Source: Candidatus Hydrogenedentota bacterium
GTDB taxonomy: Bacteria > Hydrogenedentota > Hydrogenedentia > Hydrogenedentales > SCBR16-9
Assembly: GCA_007116095.1 (NCBI GenBank)
Contig: SKJD01000374.1
Span: 1-13,183, forward strand
DNA: 13,183 nt
Reading direction: 5' to 3'
The position numbers and the translations under genes are program-made. Positions 1-6,970 of this stretch are shown one piece after another; position 1 is the stretch's first letter, and the number at the start of each line of letters is the position of its first letter. The notes beneath the pieces were generated by a model. That model saw nothing but the letters and a program-made list of their open reading frames with translations. It searched no databases and was not told the origin of the DNA.

Positions 1-127
1 CGCCTTCCGGCGCCAATTCTTCTTCATGGAGGGTATTCCAGGCGCCGCACTCGGGGCATTTGCCGTGCCAGCGTGCTGCGATCGCGCCACATTCCTGGCA
101 TATGAAACTCGTCTTTACCTTGGCCAC
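1..127 (-). CDS. radA: DNA repair protein RadA, N-terminal fragment
   Basis: RadA is a RecA-like ATPase and branch-migration helicase that processes recombination intermediates. Only the first 42 codons are in the window; the gene runs off the left edge. The minus strand from a GTG at 127 reads VAKVKTSFICQECGAIAARW and then HGKCPECGAWNTLHEEELA. This is the RadA four-cysteine zinc finger (CxxC, ten residues, CxxC) followed by the usual W-N-T. An AGGA lies about 7 nt before the GTG, and no better start exists upstream in this frame, so GTG is chosen. The Walker A, KNRFG and Lon-like parts are outside the window, so intactness cannot be judged. The gene follows fabG on the same strand, but a terminator-like hairpin and about 340 bp separate them, so it is probably transcribed on its own. 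Confidence 0.93.
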   Translation of the reverse strand, partial: MAKVKTSFICQECGAIAARWHGKCPECGAWNTLHEEELAPEG

Positions 128-463
128 GATGTTCCTGGAAGATATTGGATGCGACTGTGTGCAGGGTGCAATTATGAAATAAAATCCACCTTGGGTTCAG
201 GTTGTTTGGCAGTCATAACCGCAGGATACGTTTAGAACCACGCACCCATCCCCGATATCAGTTCGCAAGAAATGGACGGTTTGGGCTTGTGAAAAAGTAC
301 CTTGGGTATGTGCTTATAGACTAGCACAGACTTCCGCTTGGGCGCAATAGCGGGAACGGCGGAAGGACATTGTTCTGGTTGGTTTCAGGCCGGTATGAGT
401 ATGATTTTCCGTCCTGACGACATGGGGCCTTACAATTTGGGCTCAATGGTGAAATAAACAACC
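128..463. other. intergenic region upstream of radA
   Basis: This stretch between the fabG terminator and radA shows no convincing gene. It holds the candidate radA promoter (318-347). A 14-codon ORF (216-172, minus) has no ribosome binding site. A weak hairpin near 301-311, TACC-CAA-GGTA, is followed by TTTTT on the minus strand. The leader of radA would be unusually long if the promoter is right. No riboswitch or RNA family is recognised. Confidence 0.5.
318..347 (-). promoter_or_regulatory. candidate promoter for radA
   Basis: On the minus strand TTGCGC (342-347) is followed after 18 nt by TAGTCT (318-323), which is preceded by TGC in extended -10 style. It lies between the fabG terminator and the radA start and would give a leader of about 185 nt. 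The -10 matches the sigma-70 consensus poorly (3 of 6), so this is only a candidate. Confidence 0.3.
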
Positions 464-508
464 GGGCATGGCGCCCCGGCCTTTACTATAAAGGGAGGCC
501 CCATGCCC
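464..508 (-). terminator. terminator-like hairpin after fabG
   Basis: The 45-nt inverted repeat has arms starting GGGCATGG and ending CCATGCCC, with an inner CTTTA/TAAAG pairing and a few internal mismatches. It lies 45 bp after the fabG stop. On the minus strand it is followed by GGTTGTTTATTTC, a broken T-rich tract. The stem is long and GC-rich, so termination of fabG mRNA is likely, though the U-tract is imperfect. Confidence 0.65.
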
Positions 509-553
509 AAAAACAGGTTTATTCAGCGATTCCGTTGATTGCAGGGTGTGTTA

Positions 554-1288
554 TCAGATGCCGAGACCGCCGTCGATGCTCAGCACGGTCCCGGTGATGT
601 AGCCGGCTTCTTCCGAAGCCAGATAAGCCACGGCATGGGCGACTTCCATGGCCTGGCCGGCGCGCTTCATCGGCACCTTCTCCACGATGCTTTCCATGGC
701 GTTTTCACCCAAGGCGGCTGTCATGTCGGTCTCGATGAAGCCCGGCGCGATCACATTGACCGTGATATTGCGTGAAGCGACTTCCTGGGCATAGGCCTTG
801 CTGAAGCCGATGATGCCGGCCTTGGCGGCGGCGTAGTTGCTTTGTCCGGCCTGTCCGCGGATGCCGATGATGGAGCTCATGTTGATGATGCGGCCCTGGC
901 GCTGTTTCAGCATGCCTCGTGCGGTAGCCCGGCAGAGATAGAAGATACTGTCGAGGTTCGTTTTAATAACCTCGTGCCACTGTTCGTCTTTCAGACGCAT
1001 GAGCAGGCCGTCGCGGGTGATGCCGGCATTGTTGACGAGCGCCCAAGGTGCGCCGAGGTCTTTGGAGACGTCGCCGATGAAGGCGTCTACCGCTGCGGAA
1101 TCCGAAATGTCGCAGCCATAGCCTTTGACATTGGGTCCGATGGCCTGGGCGGCTTCCGCGGCCGTCGTCGCGTCACGCCCGCAAATGGCGACCTGGGCGC
1201 CTTCCTGCGCGAAGAGTTCGGCGCAGGCCTTGCCAATCCCGCGTGTTCCACCGGTAACGATCACGATTTTGTCTGTAAAGCGTCCCAT
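554..1288 (-). CDS. fabG: 3-oxoacyl-[acyl-carrier-protein] reductase FabG
   Basis: FabG is the cytoplasmic NADPH-dependent reductase that converts 3-oxoacyl-ACP to 3-hydroxyacyl-ACP in type II fatty acid synthesis. The product has 244 residues, the normal length. It shows the short-chain dehydrogenase fold: cofactor loop TGGTRGIG at 12-19, NNAG at 86-89, and catalytic N111, S139, Y152 and K156 (YAAAK). It ends in the usual IDGG-type C-terminus. The frame is open 30 codons further upstream, but the family start MGRF at 1288 is preceded by GGGAGG 10 nt away, so this start is used. A terminator separates it from fabD and a TATAAT box lies about 60 nt upstream, so it appears to be its own unit. 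Many SDR enzymes share these motifs; the neighbouring plsX and fabD make FabG by far the best call. Confidence 0.95.
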   Translation of the reverse strand: MGRFTDKIVIVTGGTRGIGKACAELFAQEGAQVAICGRDATTAAEAAQAIGPNVKGYGCDISDSAAVDAFIGDVSKDLGAPWALVNNAGITRDGLLMRLKDEQWHEVIKTNLDSIFYLCRATARGMLKQRQGRIINMSSIIGIRGQAGQSNYAAAKAGIIGFSKAYAQEVASRNITVNVIAPGFIETDMTAALGENAMESIVEKVPMKRAGQAMEVAHAVAYLASEEAGYITGTVLSIDGGLGI

Positions 1289-1349
1289 AAATGGGCTTCC
1301 TCCCGAATCGGTTGTGCTAGTGATTTTCGCCGCTTCGCTTGCGATGGGC

Positions 1350-1378
1350 ATTATACATAGGGCAATGGGGTGTCCCAT
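1350..1378 (-). promoter_or_regulatory. candidate fabG promoter
   Basis: A perfect TATAAT lies on the minus strand at 1350-1355. At 17-bp spacing the -35 position (1373-1378) reads ATGGGA, a poor match. The element sits between the fabD terminator and the fabG ribosome binding site, where a promoter would be needed. Predicted initiation is near 1343, giving a leader of about 55 nt. The weak -35 could mean activation by a factor. Confidence 0.5.
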
Positions 1379-1410
1379 CTGAGGGCATCTCGGCCTATGG
1401 CGGCGATTAA

Positions 1411-1446
1411 AAAATGCCCCTTCCGTTGTCCTGAAAGGGGCATTTT
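1411..1446 (-). terminator. intrinsic terminator after fabD
   Basis: A perfect 12-bp stem (AAAATGCCCCTT at 1411-1422 pairs with AAGGGGCATTTT at 1435-1446) encloses a 12-nt loop. On the minus strand the GC stem runs directly into TTTTTT (positions 1414-1409), so this is a strong terminator. It lies 46 bp after the fabD stop and ends the yceD-rpmF-plsX-fabD transcript before fabG. The A/T flanks are symmetrical, so it could also stop plus-strand transcription. Confidence 0.92.
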
Positions 1447-1492
1447 CTTCATACTACAAACTTACAAGGTAGTTTCTTGTAATAATTCTGGT

Positions 1493-2389
1493 TTAGTGAT
1501 GCTCCGTAAGCGCTTGTGCTTCATCAAAAGTATTTACACAGCGAACCTGTGGGGCGTTTTCGGTACGACGGGCCAGGCCTTTCAATACAGCGCCCGGGCC
1601 GACTTCCAGCGCTTCATCGGGGCCGATGGTGGTCATGACATCCGTCCAGCGGATGGGGGAGTAGAGTTGTTCGGCCAGCAAGGCGCGGATGCGCTCCGGG
1701 TCCGATTCTACCTGGCCGGTCACCGAGGATACAAAGGTGCAGCTTGGGGGGGCAAAGGGGACATCGGCGAGCACCTTCGCGAAAGTCTCCGCAGCCGGCT
1801 TCATGAATCCGGAATGGAAGGGACCGGATACCTTTAACGGCATAACGCGCTTGGCCCCGGCGGCTTTCAGACGTTCCATACTGGCGTTGAGGGCTTCCAA
1901 TTCGCCGCTGATGATGGTCTGTTGCGGGCTATTATAATTGGCTACCCAGACCTGTTCTTCCAGGCAGGCATCGATTTCATCCGGGGGGAAGTTCATGACA
2001 GCGGCCATGCCGCCGGGCGGGACGTCCTCACTCATCAGGCGGGCGCGCTCCAGGGTGAAGTGCAGGGCCGACTCAAAATCGCAGACTTTGGCGGCGACAA
2101 GCGCTGAGATCTCGCCCAGGCTATGTCCAGCACAAGTGGTTGGCGAGAGGCCAATGGAATCCAGGTGTCGGGTGATGGCCACGGAAACGGTAAGCAAGCC
2201 GGGTTGGGCGATGCGGGTGTCGTTGACAGCTTCTGCTTCCCCTTTGAAGATCGTGTCCAGGAATCCGTCCGGAGCAATGGCGGCTGCCGCATCGAAGACG
2301 GCCCTGGCTTCCGGAGAGGACTCATAGAAGGATAAGCCCATGCCCGGGGCCTGGCTGCCTTGACCGGGAAAAAGGTAACTTAACAACAT
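1493..2389 (-). CDS. fabD: malonyl-CoA-ACP transacylase FabD
   Basis: FabD transfers the malonyl group from CoA to acyl carrier protein and supplies the extender unit for fatty acid synthesis in the cytoplasm. The 298-residue product has the full family length. It shows GQGSQ at 9-13, the nucleophile elbow GHSLGE at 88-93 (S90), R115 in the ERARLM motif that binds the malonyl carboxylate, NYNSPQQTIISG at 151-162, and catalytic H192 in SGPFHS. The ATG is separated from the plsX stop by 2 bp and has no clear Shine-Dalgarno sequence, so translation is probably coupled to plsX. fabH, usual between plsX and fabD, is absent. The transcript ends at the terminator 46 bp downstream. Confidence 0.96.
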   Translation of the reverse strand: MLLSYLFPGQGSQAPGMGLSFYESSPEARAVFDAAAAIAPDGFLDTIFKGEAEAVNDTRIAQPGLLTVSVAITRHLDSIGLSPTTCAGHSLGEISALVAAKVCDFESALHFTLERARLMSEDVPPGGMAAVMNFPPDEIDACLEEQVWVANYNSPQQTIISGELEALNASMERLKAAGAKRVMPLKVSGPFHSGFMKPAAETFAKVLADVPFAPPSCTFVSSVTGQVESDPERIRALLAEQLYSPIRWTDVMTTIGPDEALEVGPGAVLKGLARRTENAPQVRCVNTFDEAQALTEHH

Positions 2390-2391
2390 GA

Positions 2392-3441
2392 TTATTGGTT
2401 TTCTGCCAGTTTGGGCAGTTCATCGGCCTGGACCGCTTGTTCAACCTGCCGCAGTGACACAATATTTTCGCGGATATGCGTGATCAATTCATTTTCGAAG
2501 GCCAGTTGCACCCCGGCGATGGCGTTGGCGATGCCCTGGGGGGTGGAAGAGCCATGCAGAACCACCACATGCCCGTCAATGCCAAGCAACGGCGCCCCGT
2601 GGGATTCGTTGGGGTCGACTTTTTGCTTCAGCGCATGCAGGGACTTGCGGGCGATCATCGCGGCCAGCTTGTTTTTGGTGGAACTTTCCAGCTCATCCTT
2701 TAACAAACCAGCCACCAGTCCCGCAACCGCTTCGCTGGTTTTAAGCATCAGATTGCCGACAAAGCCGTCACAGACCACGACATCGGCAGCGCCGTTGAAC
2801 ATGGCCCGTGGTTCAATGTTCCCCACAAAATTCACATGGAGAGCGGCCTTCAGGTTGCGGTGTACTTCCCGGGATACCTGGCTGCCTTTCAGGTCCTCCT
2901 CGCCGATATTCAACAGACCGACGCGGGGCGTGTCGATGCCCAGGGTAAAGCGGGAATAGGCCACGCCCATTTCGGCAAACTCACAAAGCTGACGCGCACT
3001 GCAATCGACATTGGCGCCCAAGTCCAGCAACACGACCTTCCCGGAGCGGGTCGGCAAGACCTGGCAGAGCGCCGGCCTGGAAACACCGCGGATGGAGCCC
3101 AGCATGGTCCGGGCGCAGACCATCACGGCGCCAGTACTCCCGGCGCTGATAACGGCGTCCACTTCGTCGTGCTTGAGCATGCGCATGGCGACGTTGAGGG
3201 AGGCGTCTTTCTTGCGACGCACCGCCATGACGGGAGGCTCGTCCATGTTGATGGTTTCAGAGGCATGCACCACCGATATATTGTCGGGAGAATGCTTGTG
3301 CAAATCCAGCCCGGTGTGAAGGCGCGCCGCGTCACCAACCAGAATGATCTGGGTGGTGGATTGTATCGCGGCTAAAACGGCGCCTTCGATTTCTACGTCC
3401 GGGGCGTTGTCGGAGCCCATGGCATCCAGGGCTATTCGCAT
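2392..3441 (-). CDS. plsX: phosphate acyltransferase PlsX
   Basis: PlsX converts acyl-ACP to acyl-phosphate, the acyl donor for PlsY, and so links fatty acid synthesis to phospholipid synthesis; it acts at the inner face of the membrane. The 349-residue product carries the family signatures: AMGSDNAP at 7-14, SAGSTGA at 99-105, LLDLGANVDC at 138-147, LLNIGEE at 176-182, VCDGFVGN at 223-230 and HGAPLLGI around 290. The frame is open 12 codons further upstream, but MRIALDAMGSD is the conserved N-terminus, and GGAG lies 9 nt before this ATG, so 3441 is chosen. It follows rpmF by 93 bp and touches fabD, in a conserved operon order. Confidence 0.96.
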   Translation of the reverse strand: MRIALDAMGSDNAPDVEIEGAVLAAIQSTTQIILVGDAARLHTGLDLHKHSPDNISVVHASETINMDEPPVMAVRRKKDASLNVAMRMLKHDEVDAVISAGSTGAVMVCARTMLGSIRGVSRPALCQVLPTRSGKVVLLDLGANVDCSARQLCEFAEMGVAYSRFTLGIDTPRVGLLNIGEEDLKGSQVSREVHRNLKAALHVNFVGNIEPRAMFNGAADVVVCDGFVGNLMLKTSEAVAGLVAGLLKDELESSTKNKLAAMIARKSLHALKQKVDPNESHGAPLLGIDGHVVVLHGSSTPQGIANAIAGVQLAFENELITHIRENIVSLRQVEQAVQADELPKLAENQ

Positions 3442-3534
3442 GTTCGTATTCTCCAGGCATGAGCCTATCGCCGTCATTGGGGCAGGTCAATGGCTGTATT
3501 CAATTGTCATTAAAAGAATAGCAGCCTGCGGGTG

Positions 3535-3711
3535 CTAGTCTTTCTCGATGATCAGACGATCTTTGTAATGACCGCACTTCGGGCAGACCCGGTGGGGCAG
3601 AATGGGTTCGCCACAGCTTTGACATTCCGTCAGGCTGGGACTTGTGAGCGCGTGATGGGAACGACGCATATTACGCTTGGTTTTTCCAGTTCTTCTCTTG
3701 GGTACCGGCAC
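3535..3711 (-). CDS. rpmF: 50S ribosomal protein L32
   Basis: This is a small zinc-binding protein of the large ribosomal subunit. The 58-residue product starts MPVPKRRTGKTKRNMRRSHH, the usual basic L32 N-terminus. It continues with the four-cysteine zinc ribbon: CQSC at 30-33 and CPKC at 43-46, followed by GHYKDR. The start is GTG at 3711, with AGGAG 7 nt upstream. The gene lies 48 bp after the DUF177 gene and 93 bp before plsX, the order found in many bacteria, so it is cotranscribed with both. All four zinc ligands are present, so this is the zinc-containing (C+) form rather than the zinc-independent paralogue made under zinc shortage. Confidence 0.96.
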   Translation of the reverse strand: MPVPKRRTGKTKRNMRRSHHALTSPSLTECQSCGEPILPHRVCPKCGHYKDRLIIEKD

Positions 3712-3759
3712 AGTTCTACTCCTATCTTTCAGGCTGATTGCTTTTGGGTTCAGGAATTA

Positions 3760-4389
3760 TCAGTTGTCGGAATTGTCTTTCGGCAAATCCGGGAACATAT
3801 CCGCCAGTTTGGCAAAGGCTGCTGGCGTTTGGTAGTCTGATTGCTGTTGGGTCTGGGCGCATTGGCAATTTGCTTGGTTCAGGTTGATGCCGCACTGCGG
3901 ACACAGCCCCTTGCAGTGCTCACTGCACAAAAACTTCATGGGCATCGCAAAACACAGTTCTTCCCAGAGATACGGGGCAAGATCAATTATACCGTGCTGA
4001 TAGGTGCAGACGCCGGGCGCCTCCATTGCTTGTGCGCTTAACTCGATATCGTCGGTAACTTCCTCTGTGGCCGTCTCGTAGGGGTTCCATTCCGGACCTT
4101 CTTCAAAGTGCCAGTATACCTCTACGTCAATCGTGCTGTGGGCTGCTTCCAAGCAGCGATCACAGGGGTGATCAAAGACCCCATGGACCTGGCCGTGGAA
4201 GAGGAAATCCTCGTCCATCCGGGTAAAATTCCCCGAAATTTCGAAGAATTCCATCGGTATCGGGGTGACATGTTCCGGCTGGATCGCCTTCACCGCGACT
4301 TTTTCGTCGATAAACAATCCATCTGTCGTGATGGTGAGTATGGAATACCTGAGAGCGTCCACGGCGGAAATACCTGAAAGTTGAATCAT
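3760..4389 (-). CDS. YceD/DUF177 family protein
   Basis: The DUF177/YceD family almost always sits just before rpmF and has been linked to 23S rRNA accumulation and ribosome biogenesis; its biochemical activity is not settled. The 209-residue product starts MIQLSGISAVDALRY, like other family members. It has CDRCLE at 76-81 and the diagnostic cluster C155, C159, C163, C166 (CKGLCPQCGINLN), then C175 and C177, probably metal-binding. The C-terminus TPAAFAKLADMF matches the usual short ending of the family. The frame is open 26 codons further upstream, but the extension does not look conserved and would cross the promoter, so ATG 4389 is used. It is the first gene of the operon, and no good ribosome binding site precedes it (see promoter). 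Confidence 0.9.
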   Translation of the reverse strand: MIQLSGISAVDALRYSILTITTDGLFIDEKVAVKAIQPEHVTPIPMEFFEISGNFTRMDEDFLFHGQVHGVFDHPCDRCLEAAHSTIDVEVYWHFEEGPEWNPYETATEEVTDDIELSAQAMEAPGVCTYQHGIIDLAPYLWEELCFAMPMKFLCSEHCKGLCPQCGINLNQANCQCAQTQQQSDYQTPAAFAKLADMFPDLPKDNSDN

Positions 4390-4399
4390 AAGTTTCTCT

Positions 4400-4428
4400 A
4401 TGATAACAAATGGCTTGAAATAAATCAA
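4400..4428 (-). promoter_or_regulatory. promoter of the yceD-rpmF-plsX-fabD operon
   Basis: On the minus strand TTGATT (4423-4428) is followed after exactly 17 bp by TATCAT (4400-4405), a good sigma-70 match (4 of 6 and 5 of 6). Initiation 6-8 nt later falls at about 4392-4394, only 3-5 nt before the ATG at 4389. The operon mRNA would therefore be nearly leaderless, which agrees with the missing Shine-Dalgarno sequence. Confidence 0.6.
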
Positions 4429-4472
4429 TTTCTGTAACGCCTGGATATGCAGCAGGCTGTCTCCCAATTGAC

Positions 4473-4502
4473 TTGCCCTGACGTAGCTAAACGTAGGATA
4501 CT
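4473..4502 (+). promoter_or_regulatory. candidate promoter for the lipoprotein gene
   Basis: TTGCCC (4473-4478) and GATACT (4497-4502) are spaced 18 bp apart. Initiation would fall near 4509, giving a leader of about 28 nt with GGGAG ahead of the ATG at 4537. The element faces away from the yceD promoter, so the two share a 147-bp divergent intergenic region. Confidence 0.4.
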
Positions 4503-4536
4503 AGGGCCGATGCCTTTAACTGATGGGAGAATAAAG

Positions 4537-5922
4537 ATGCTTCGCTCGGGATGTGTACGCGCCTGGTGGATGCGCAGTGTGGGCTTCGGCTGTGTGTTGG
4601 TCCTGCCGCTATTGGCGATGGGCTGTGGCGATAGCGCCGAGGACATGTCCGCCGGCGCGCTTAATGCCGCGCAAAATGCTTATGAAATCTACGGTGTTTA
4701 CGAGAATGACGGCCCCGGCGCGGCGTTGGAGCCCGATACCTACACGCCCCCGGATGATCCCATCGACATCGCAGAATCCGAGTCGCCACGCGCCGCCCGT
4801 TATGAGTCGGCGCAGTCTGATACGCCCGCTGTGATTCCTCCGCCACCCCCCTTGATGGAGGATGAATTTATCGATCCCTTCAGTACGGTGGAAGAAGAGG
4901 AAGCGGAGGAGGCGTCCGAAGCGTCGGAGGCATCGGCGGACAGTGCTTCGGGGGATGCCCCGTCGGAGGAGGAAGCCGAGCCGCAGGGGGACCCCGAGGA
5001 AGGCCTGTTAACCCGGGCTAAGTACAATCGTGTGCTTGAAGGCATGGCTTACGCCGAGGCGTTGGAAATCCTCGGCGTCGGGAGTTCGGTTATATCCACC
5101 TCGGGCGACAACGACGAAGTGGTGATGTACCGCTTTTCTGATGATCGTGGCGCCAACTTTATGGCGCGCTTTGAGGACGACGCCCTGACCCGCAAGACGA
5201 ACCTGCATCTCCCGGAACCGGAAGAAGAAGCGGCGGAAGCGGAAACGCCCGAAGCCGAGAACGGGGAAGACAACGGCCTGCCGCAGGTAGGGGCGCGTCA
5301 GCGTCCCCGGCCCGCACCCCGGCCCGCACCCCGGCCCACGCGGGATGCCGAGCCGGAAGCGGCGGAGGAAGGCGAAGCCGAGGATGTGGACGAAGCCGTG
5401 GAGCAGGAGGAGGACACAGAAGACCCGGTGGAAGAGACCCCGGTACCAGTCGAGGCGGACGGGGACCAAGAACAACAAGACGGGGAAGACTGGGAAGCGC
5501 AGCAGCAGCAGCAACAGCAAGAACAGGGTGACTTTGTCGAAGAGGAATACTATGAGGAGCCCTATTACGAAGAAGCGTATGTGGAGCAGCAGCCACAGGA
5601 ACAAGCCCAGCTTCCGGGCTTTCGGCGCTCCCTACGGCGGGGCATTCACAACCTGCAACTGAGTAATCCCACCAATTCGGCCGTCGAGGTTGGCGTGCGT
5701 TCCGGGACCCAGGGCCAGAATGTCCGGCTCTCCCCAGGCGGTAGCCAGACCCTGCGGCTGGACAGCGGCTCCTATGAGGTTTACTACATCTTCAATGCTT
5801 TGCCCCATCAGCTCTTTGGAGGCGGCAGCGTGAGCCTGGAAAGCTATGGCATGCCGGATGCCGAGGTGATTCTGCTGGAAGGCGGCTTCAACGTGCAGGG
5901 CTTCGATCCCATGCAGCGCTGA
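4537..5922 (+). CDS. predicted lipoprotein with BamE/SmpA-like domain and acidic linkers
   Basis: I do not recognise a named family for the whole protein. The start is ATG 4537, with GGGAG 7 nt upstream; the frame is open 30 codons further upstream but without comparable signals. Residues 1-29 form a basic-hydrophobic signal ending LLAMGC with Cys30, a lipobox with an unusual Met at -2, so a membrane-anchored lipoprotein is likely. Residues 37-60 are Ala-rich and possibly helical. Residues 61-156 are low complexity (PPPPP at 101-105, Glu/Ser/Ala runs). Residues 157-226 (LLTRAKYNRVLEGMAYAEA, then ALEILG, an aromatic strand and RFEDDALTRK) resemble the small alpha/beta BamE/SmpA or DUF3862 fold. 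Residues 227-358 are acidic, broken by RPRPAPRPAPRP, seven Gln at 322-328 and a Tyr/Glu-rich patch. Residues 365-461 look like a compact beta domain. A role in envelope assembly or scaffolding is inference only. Confidence 0.8.
   Translation: MLRSGCVRAWWMRSVGFGCVLVLPLLAMGCGDSAEDMSAGALNAAQNAYEIYGVYENDGPGAALEPDTYTPPDDPIDIAESESPRAARYESAQSDTPAVIPPPPPLMEDEFIDPFSTVEEEEAEEASEASEASADSASGDAPSEEEAEPQGDPEEGLLTRAKYNRVLEGMAYAEALEILGVGSSVISTSGDNDEVVMYRFSDDRGANFMARFEDDALTRKTNLHLPEPEEEAAEAETPEAENGEDNGLPQVGARQRPRPAPRPAPRPTRDAEPEAAEEGEAEDVDEAVEQEEDTEDPVEETPVPVEADGDQEQQDGEDWEAQQQQQQQEQGDFVEEEYYEEPYYEEAYVEQQPQEQAQLPGFRRSLRRGIHNLQLSNPTNSAVEVGVRSGTQGQNVRLSPGGSQTLRLDSGSYEVYYIFNALPHQLFGGGSVSLESYGMPDAEVILLEGGFNVQGFDPMQR
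5308..5339 (+). repeat. 12-bp tandem repeat within the lipoprotein gene
   Basis: About 2.7 units of CGGCCCGCACCC encode the RPAPRPAPRP segment (residues 258-267), a basic, proline-rich island in an otherwise strongly acidic linker. The unit is a multiple of three, so copy-number change would keep the frame. A nearby CAG/CAA run (5500-5520) encodes seven glutamines and is also slippage-prone. Confidence 0.7.
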
Positions 5923-5966
5923 GGGAGGATGCTTACATTCCCGTCATTCCGTTTTGTGTATGATGT

Positions 5967-6083
5967 GGAGTAGCGCACTTTAGTGCGCGTCCTTCGTGCG
6001 GATGCACGAAGGGGAGGAGGTTATACTGCCGCCCGATCCCTTTGCGCATGCGCAAAGGGCGCAAAGCAAGCTTTGCGACTCTA
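5967..6083. repeat. long REPIN-like palindromic element between convergent genes
   Basis: The element begins GGAGTAG followed by the hairpin GCGCAC-TTTA-GTGCGC. Then come CCTTCGTGC-GGAT-GCACGAAGG (5990-6011), a GGTTATACTG core, a perfect 22-bp palindrome (6038-6059, half CCCTTTGCGCA) and CGCAAAGC-AA-GCTTTGCG (6060-6077), ending ACTCTAC. The ends are inverted copies of each other in outline. The order and the CCTTCGTGC hairpin match the long copy at 9346-9440. It fills the space between the lipoprotein gene and the convergent isomerase gene and could also terminate both transcripts. Confidence 0.75.
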
Positions 6084-6092
6084 CATAACAAC

Positions 6093-6917
6093 CTACACGT
6101 GGCGCAAGTAGGCGTTTTTAATGCGCCAGAGGAGCTTTTCCTGATCCTGCGCCCAAAATTCCTCGGAGAAGATTTCTACCTCGATGTAGCCGTTGAAGCC
6201 CGCCTTTTCCACCCAGCCCCGGATCTCGGGGATGTTGATGCAGCCCTCGCCCATCATGCCGCGATCCGTGAGTAGATCGCGGGTGGGGGTGCGCCAGTCA
6301 CAGACGTGGAAGGCGAGGATGGTGTTGGTGGCGCGCTCGATTTCGGCGCGTAGGTAGGGGTCCCACCAGCAGTGGTAAACATCAATCGCGACGCCCACAT
6401 ACTCACTGCCCAGCGCCATGACCATGTTGTTCGCCTGGTCCAGCGTGTTCACTGCCGAGCGGCAATCGGCGTACATGGGATGCAGCGGCTCAATCGCCAG
6501 CTTCACGTTGGCCGCCTTGGCATGGGGGAGTATGGCTTGGATGCCGTCAATGATGTGCTGCCGGGCCGTGGGCAGGTCAATCTCCGGGTCCGCCCCGCAG
6601 ACCAACACCACTAGCGGCGCGCCGATTTCCGCGGCTTCGTCGATGATCCGCCGGTTCTCCGCACGGGCTTCTTCCCGGGCCTGGCCACTGGTCGCCGGGA
6701 AAAAACCGCCGCGACAGAGGCTGACCACTTCCAGTCCGGAATCCCGTAGCATGTTGCCGGCCTCTTTCGCGCCAATCGGCTCGATATGATGCCGCCAGAC
6801 CGTGATGGCCGGGATTTTTGCGGCGGTATACCCCGCGATGCATTCTTCGAGCGACCAGGGCTTGGTGGTCATGGTGTGTACACAGAGGCGCGACAAATCG
6901 TTGATGGGTGCTGTCAT
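6093..6917 (-). CDS. sugar phosphate isomerase/epimerase (AP endonuclease 2-type TIM barrel)
   Basis: Members of this xylose-isomerase-like family isomerise or epimerise sugars and related ketoses, usually with a divalent metal. The 274-residue product has the family length. Metal-site candidates are E143 (AIEPLHP), D179 and H182 (AIDVYH), H204 (FHVCDW) and E246/E248 (YIEVEIFS); GEGCINIP at 223-230 is another typical segment. There is no signal peptide, so it is cytoplasmic. The ATG at 6917 is preceded by AAGG about 11 nt upstream. The frame stays open far upstream, but that part is antisense-like shadow of the transporter gene. It is the last gene of the carbohydrate locus, 53 bp after the transporter. 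Substrate is unknown; some members of this fold in Gfo/Idh clusters act on keto-sugars or cleave glycosides, so epimerase should not be assumed. Confidence 0.85.
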   Translation of the reverse strand: MTAPINDLSRLCVHTMTTKPWSLEECIAGYTAAKIPAITVWRHHIEPIGAKEAGNMLRDSGLEVVSLCRGGFFPATSGQAREEARAENRRIIDEAAEIGAPLVVLVCGADPEIDLPTARQHIIDGIQAILPHAKAANVKLAIEPLHPMYADCRSAVNTLDQANNMVMALGSEYVGVAIDVYHCWWDPYLRAEIERATNTILAFHVCDWRTPTRDLLTDRGMMGEGCINIPEIRGWVEKAGFNGYIEVEIFSEEFWAQDQEKLLWRIKNAYLRHV

Positions 6918-6970
6918 AATGTTAAAAACCTTGAAATACGTGTCTTTGAATTCATTTAGTCCAGTCCGGC

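Noticed and set aside
172..216. 14-codon minus-strand ORF in the radA leader
   Set aside because: No ribosome binding site and no recognisable leader-peptide pattern; chance ORFs of this size are common.
26..235. 69-codon plus-strand ORF near the left edge
   Set aside because: It lies antisense to the radA zinc-finger coding region, which is clearly the real gene.
5008..5604. Long minus-strand ORFs opposite the lipoprotein gene
   Set aside because: They are antisense images of the Glu/Pro-rich coding sequence (Leu/Phe/Arg-rich, no motif).
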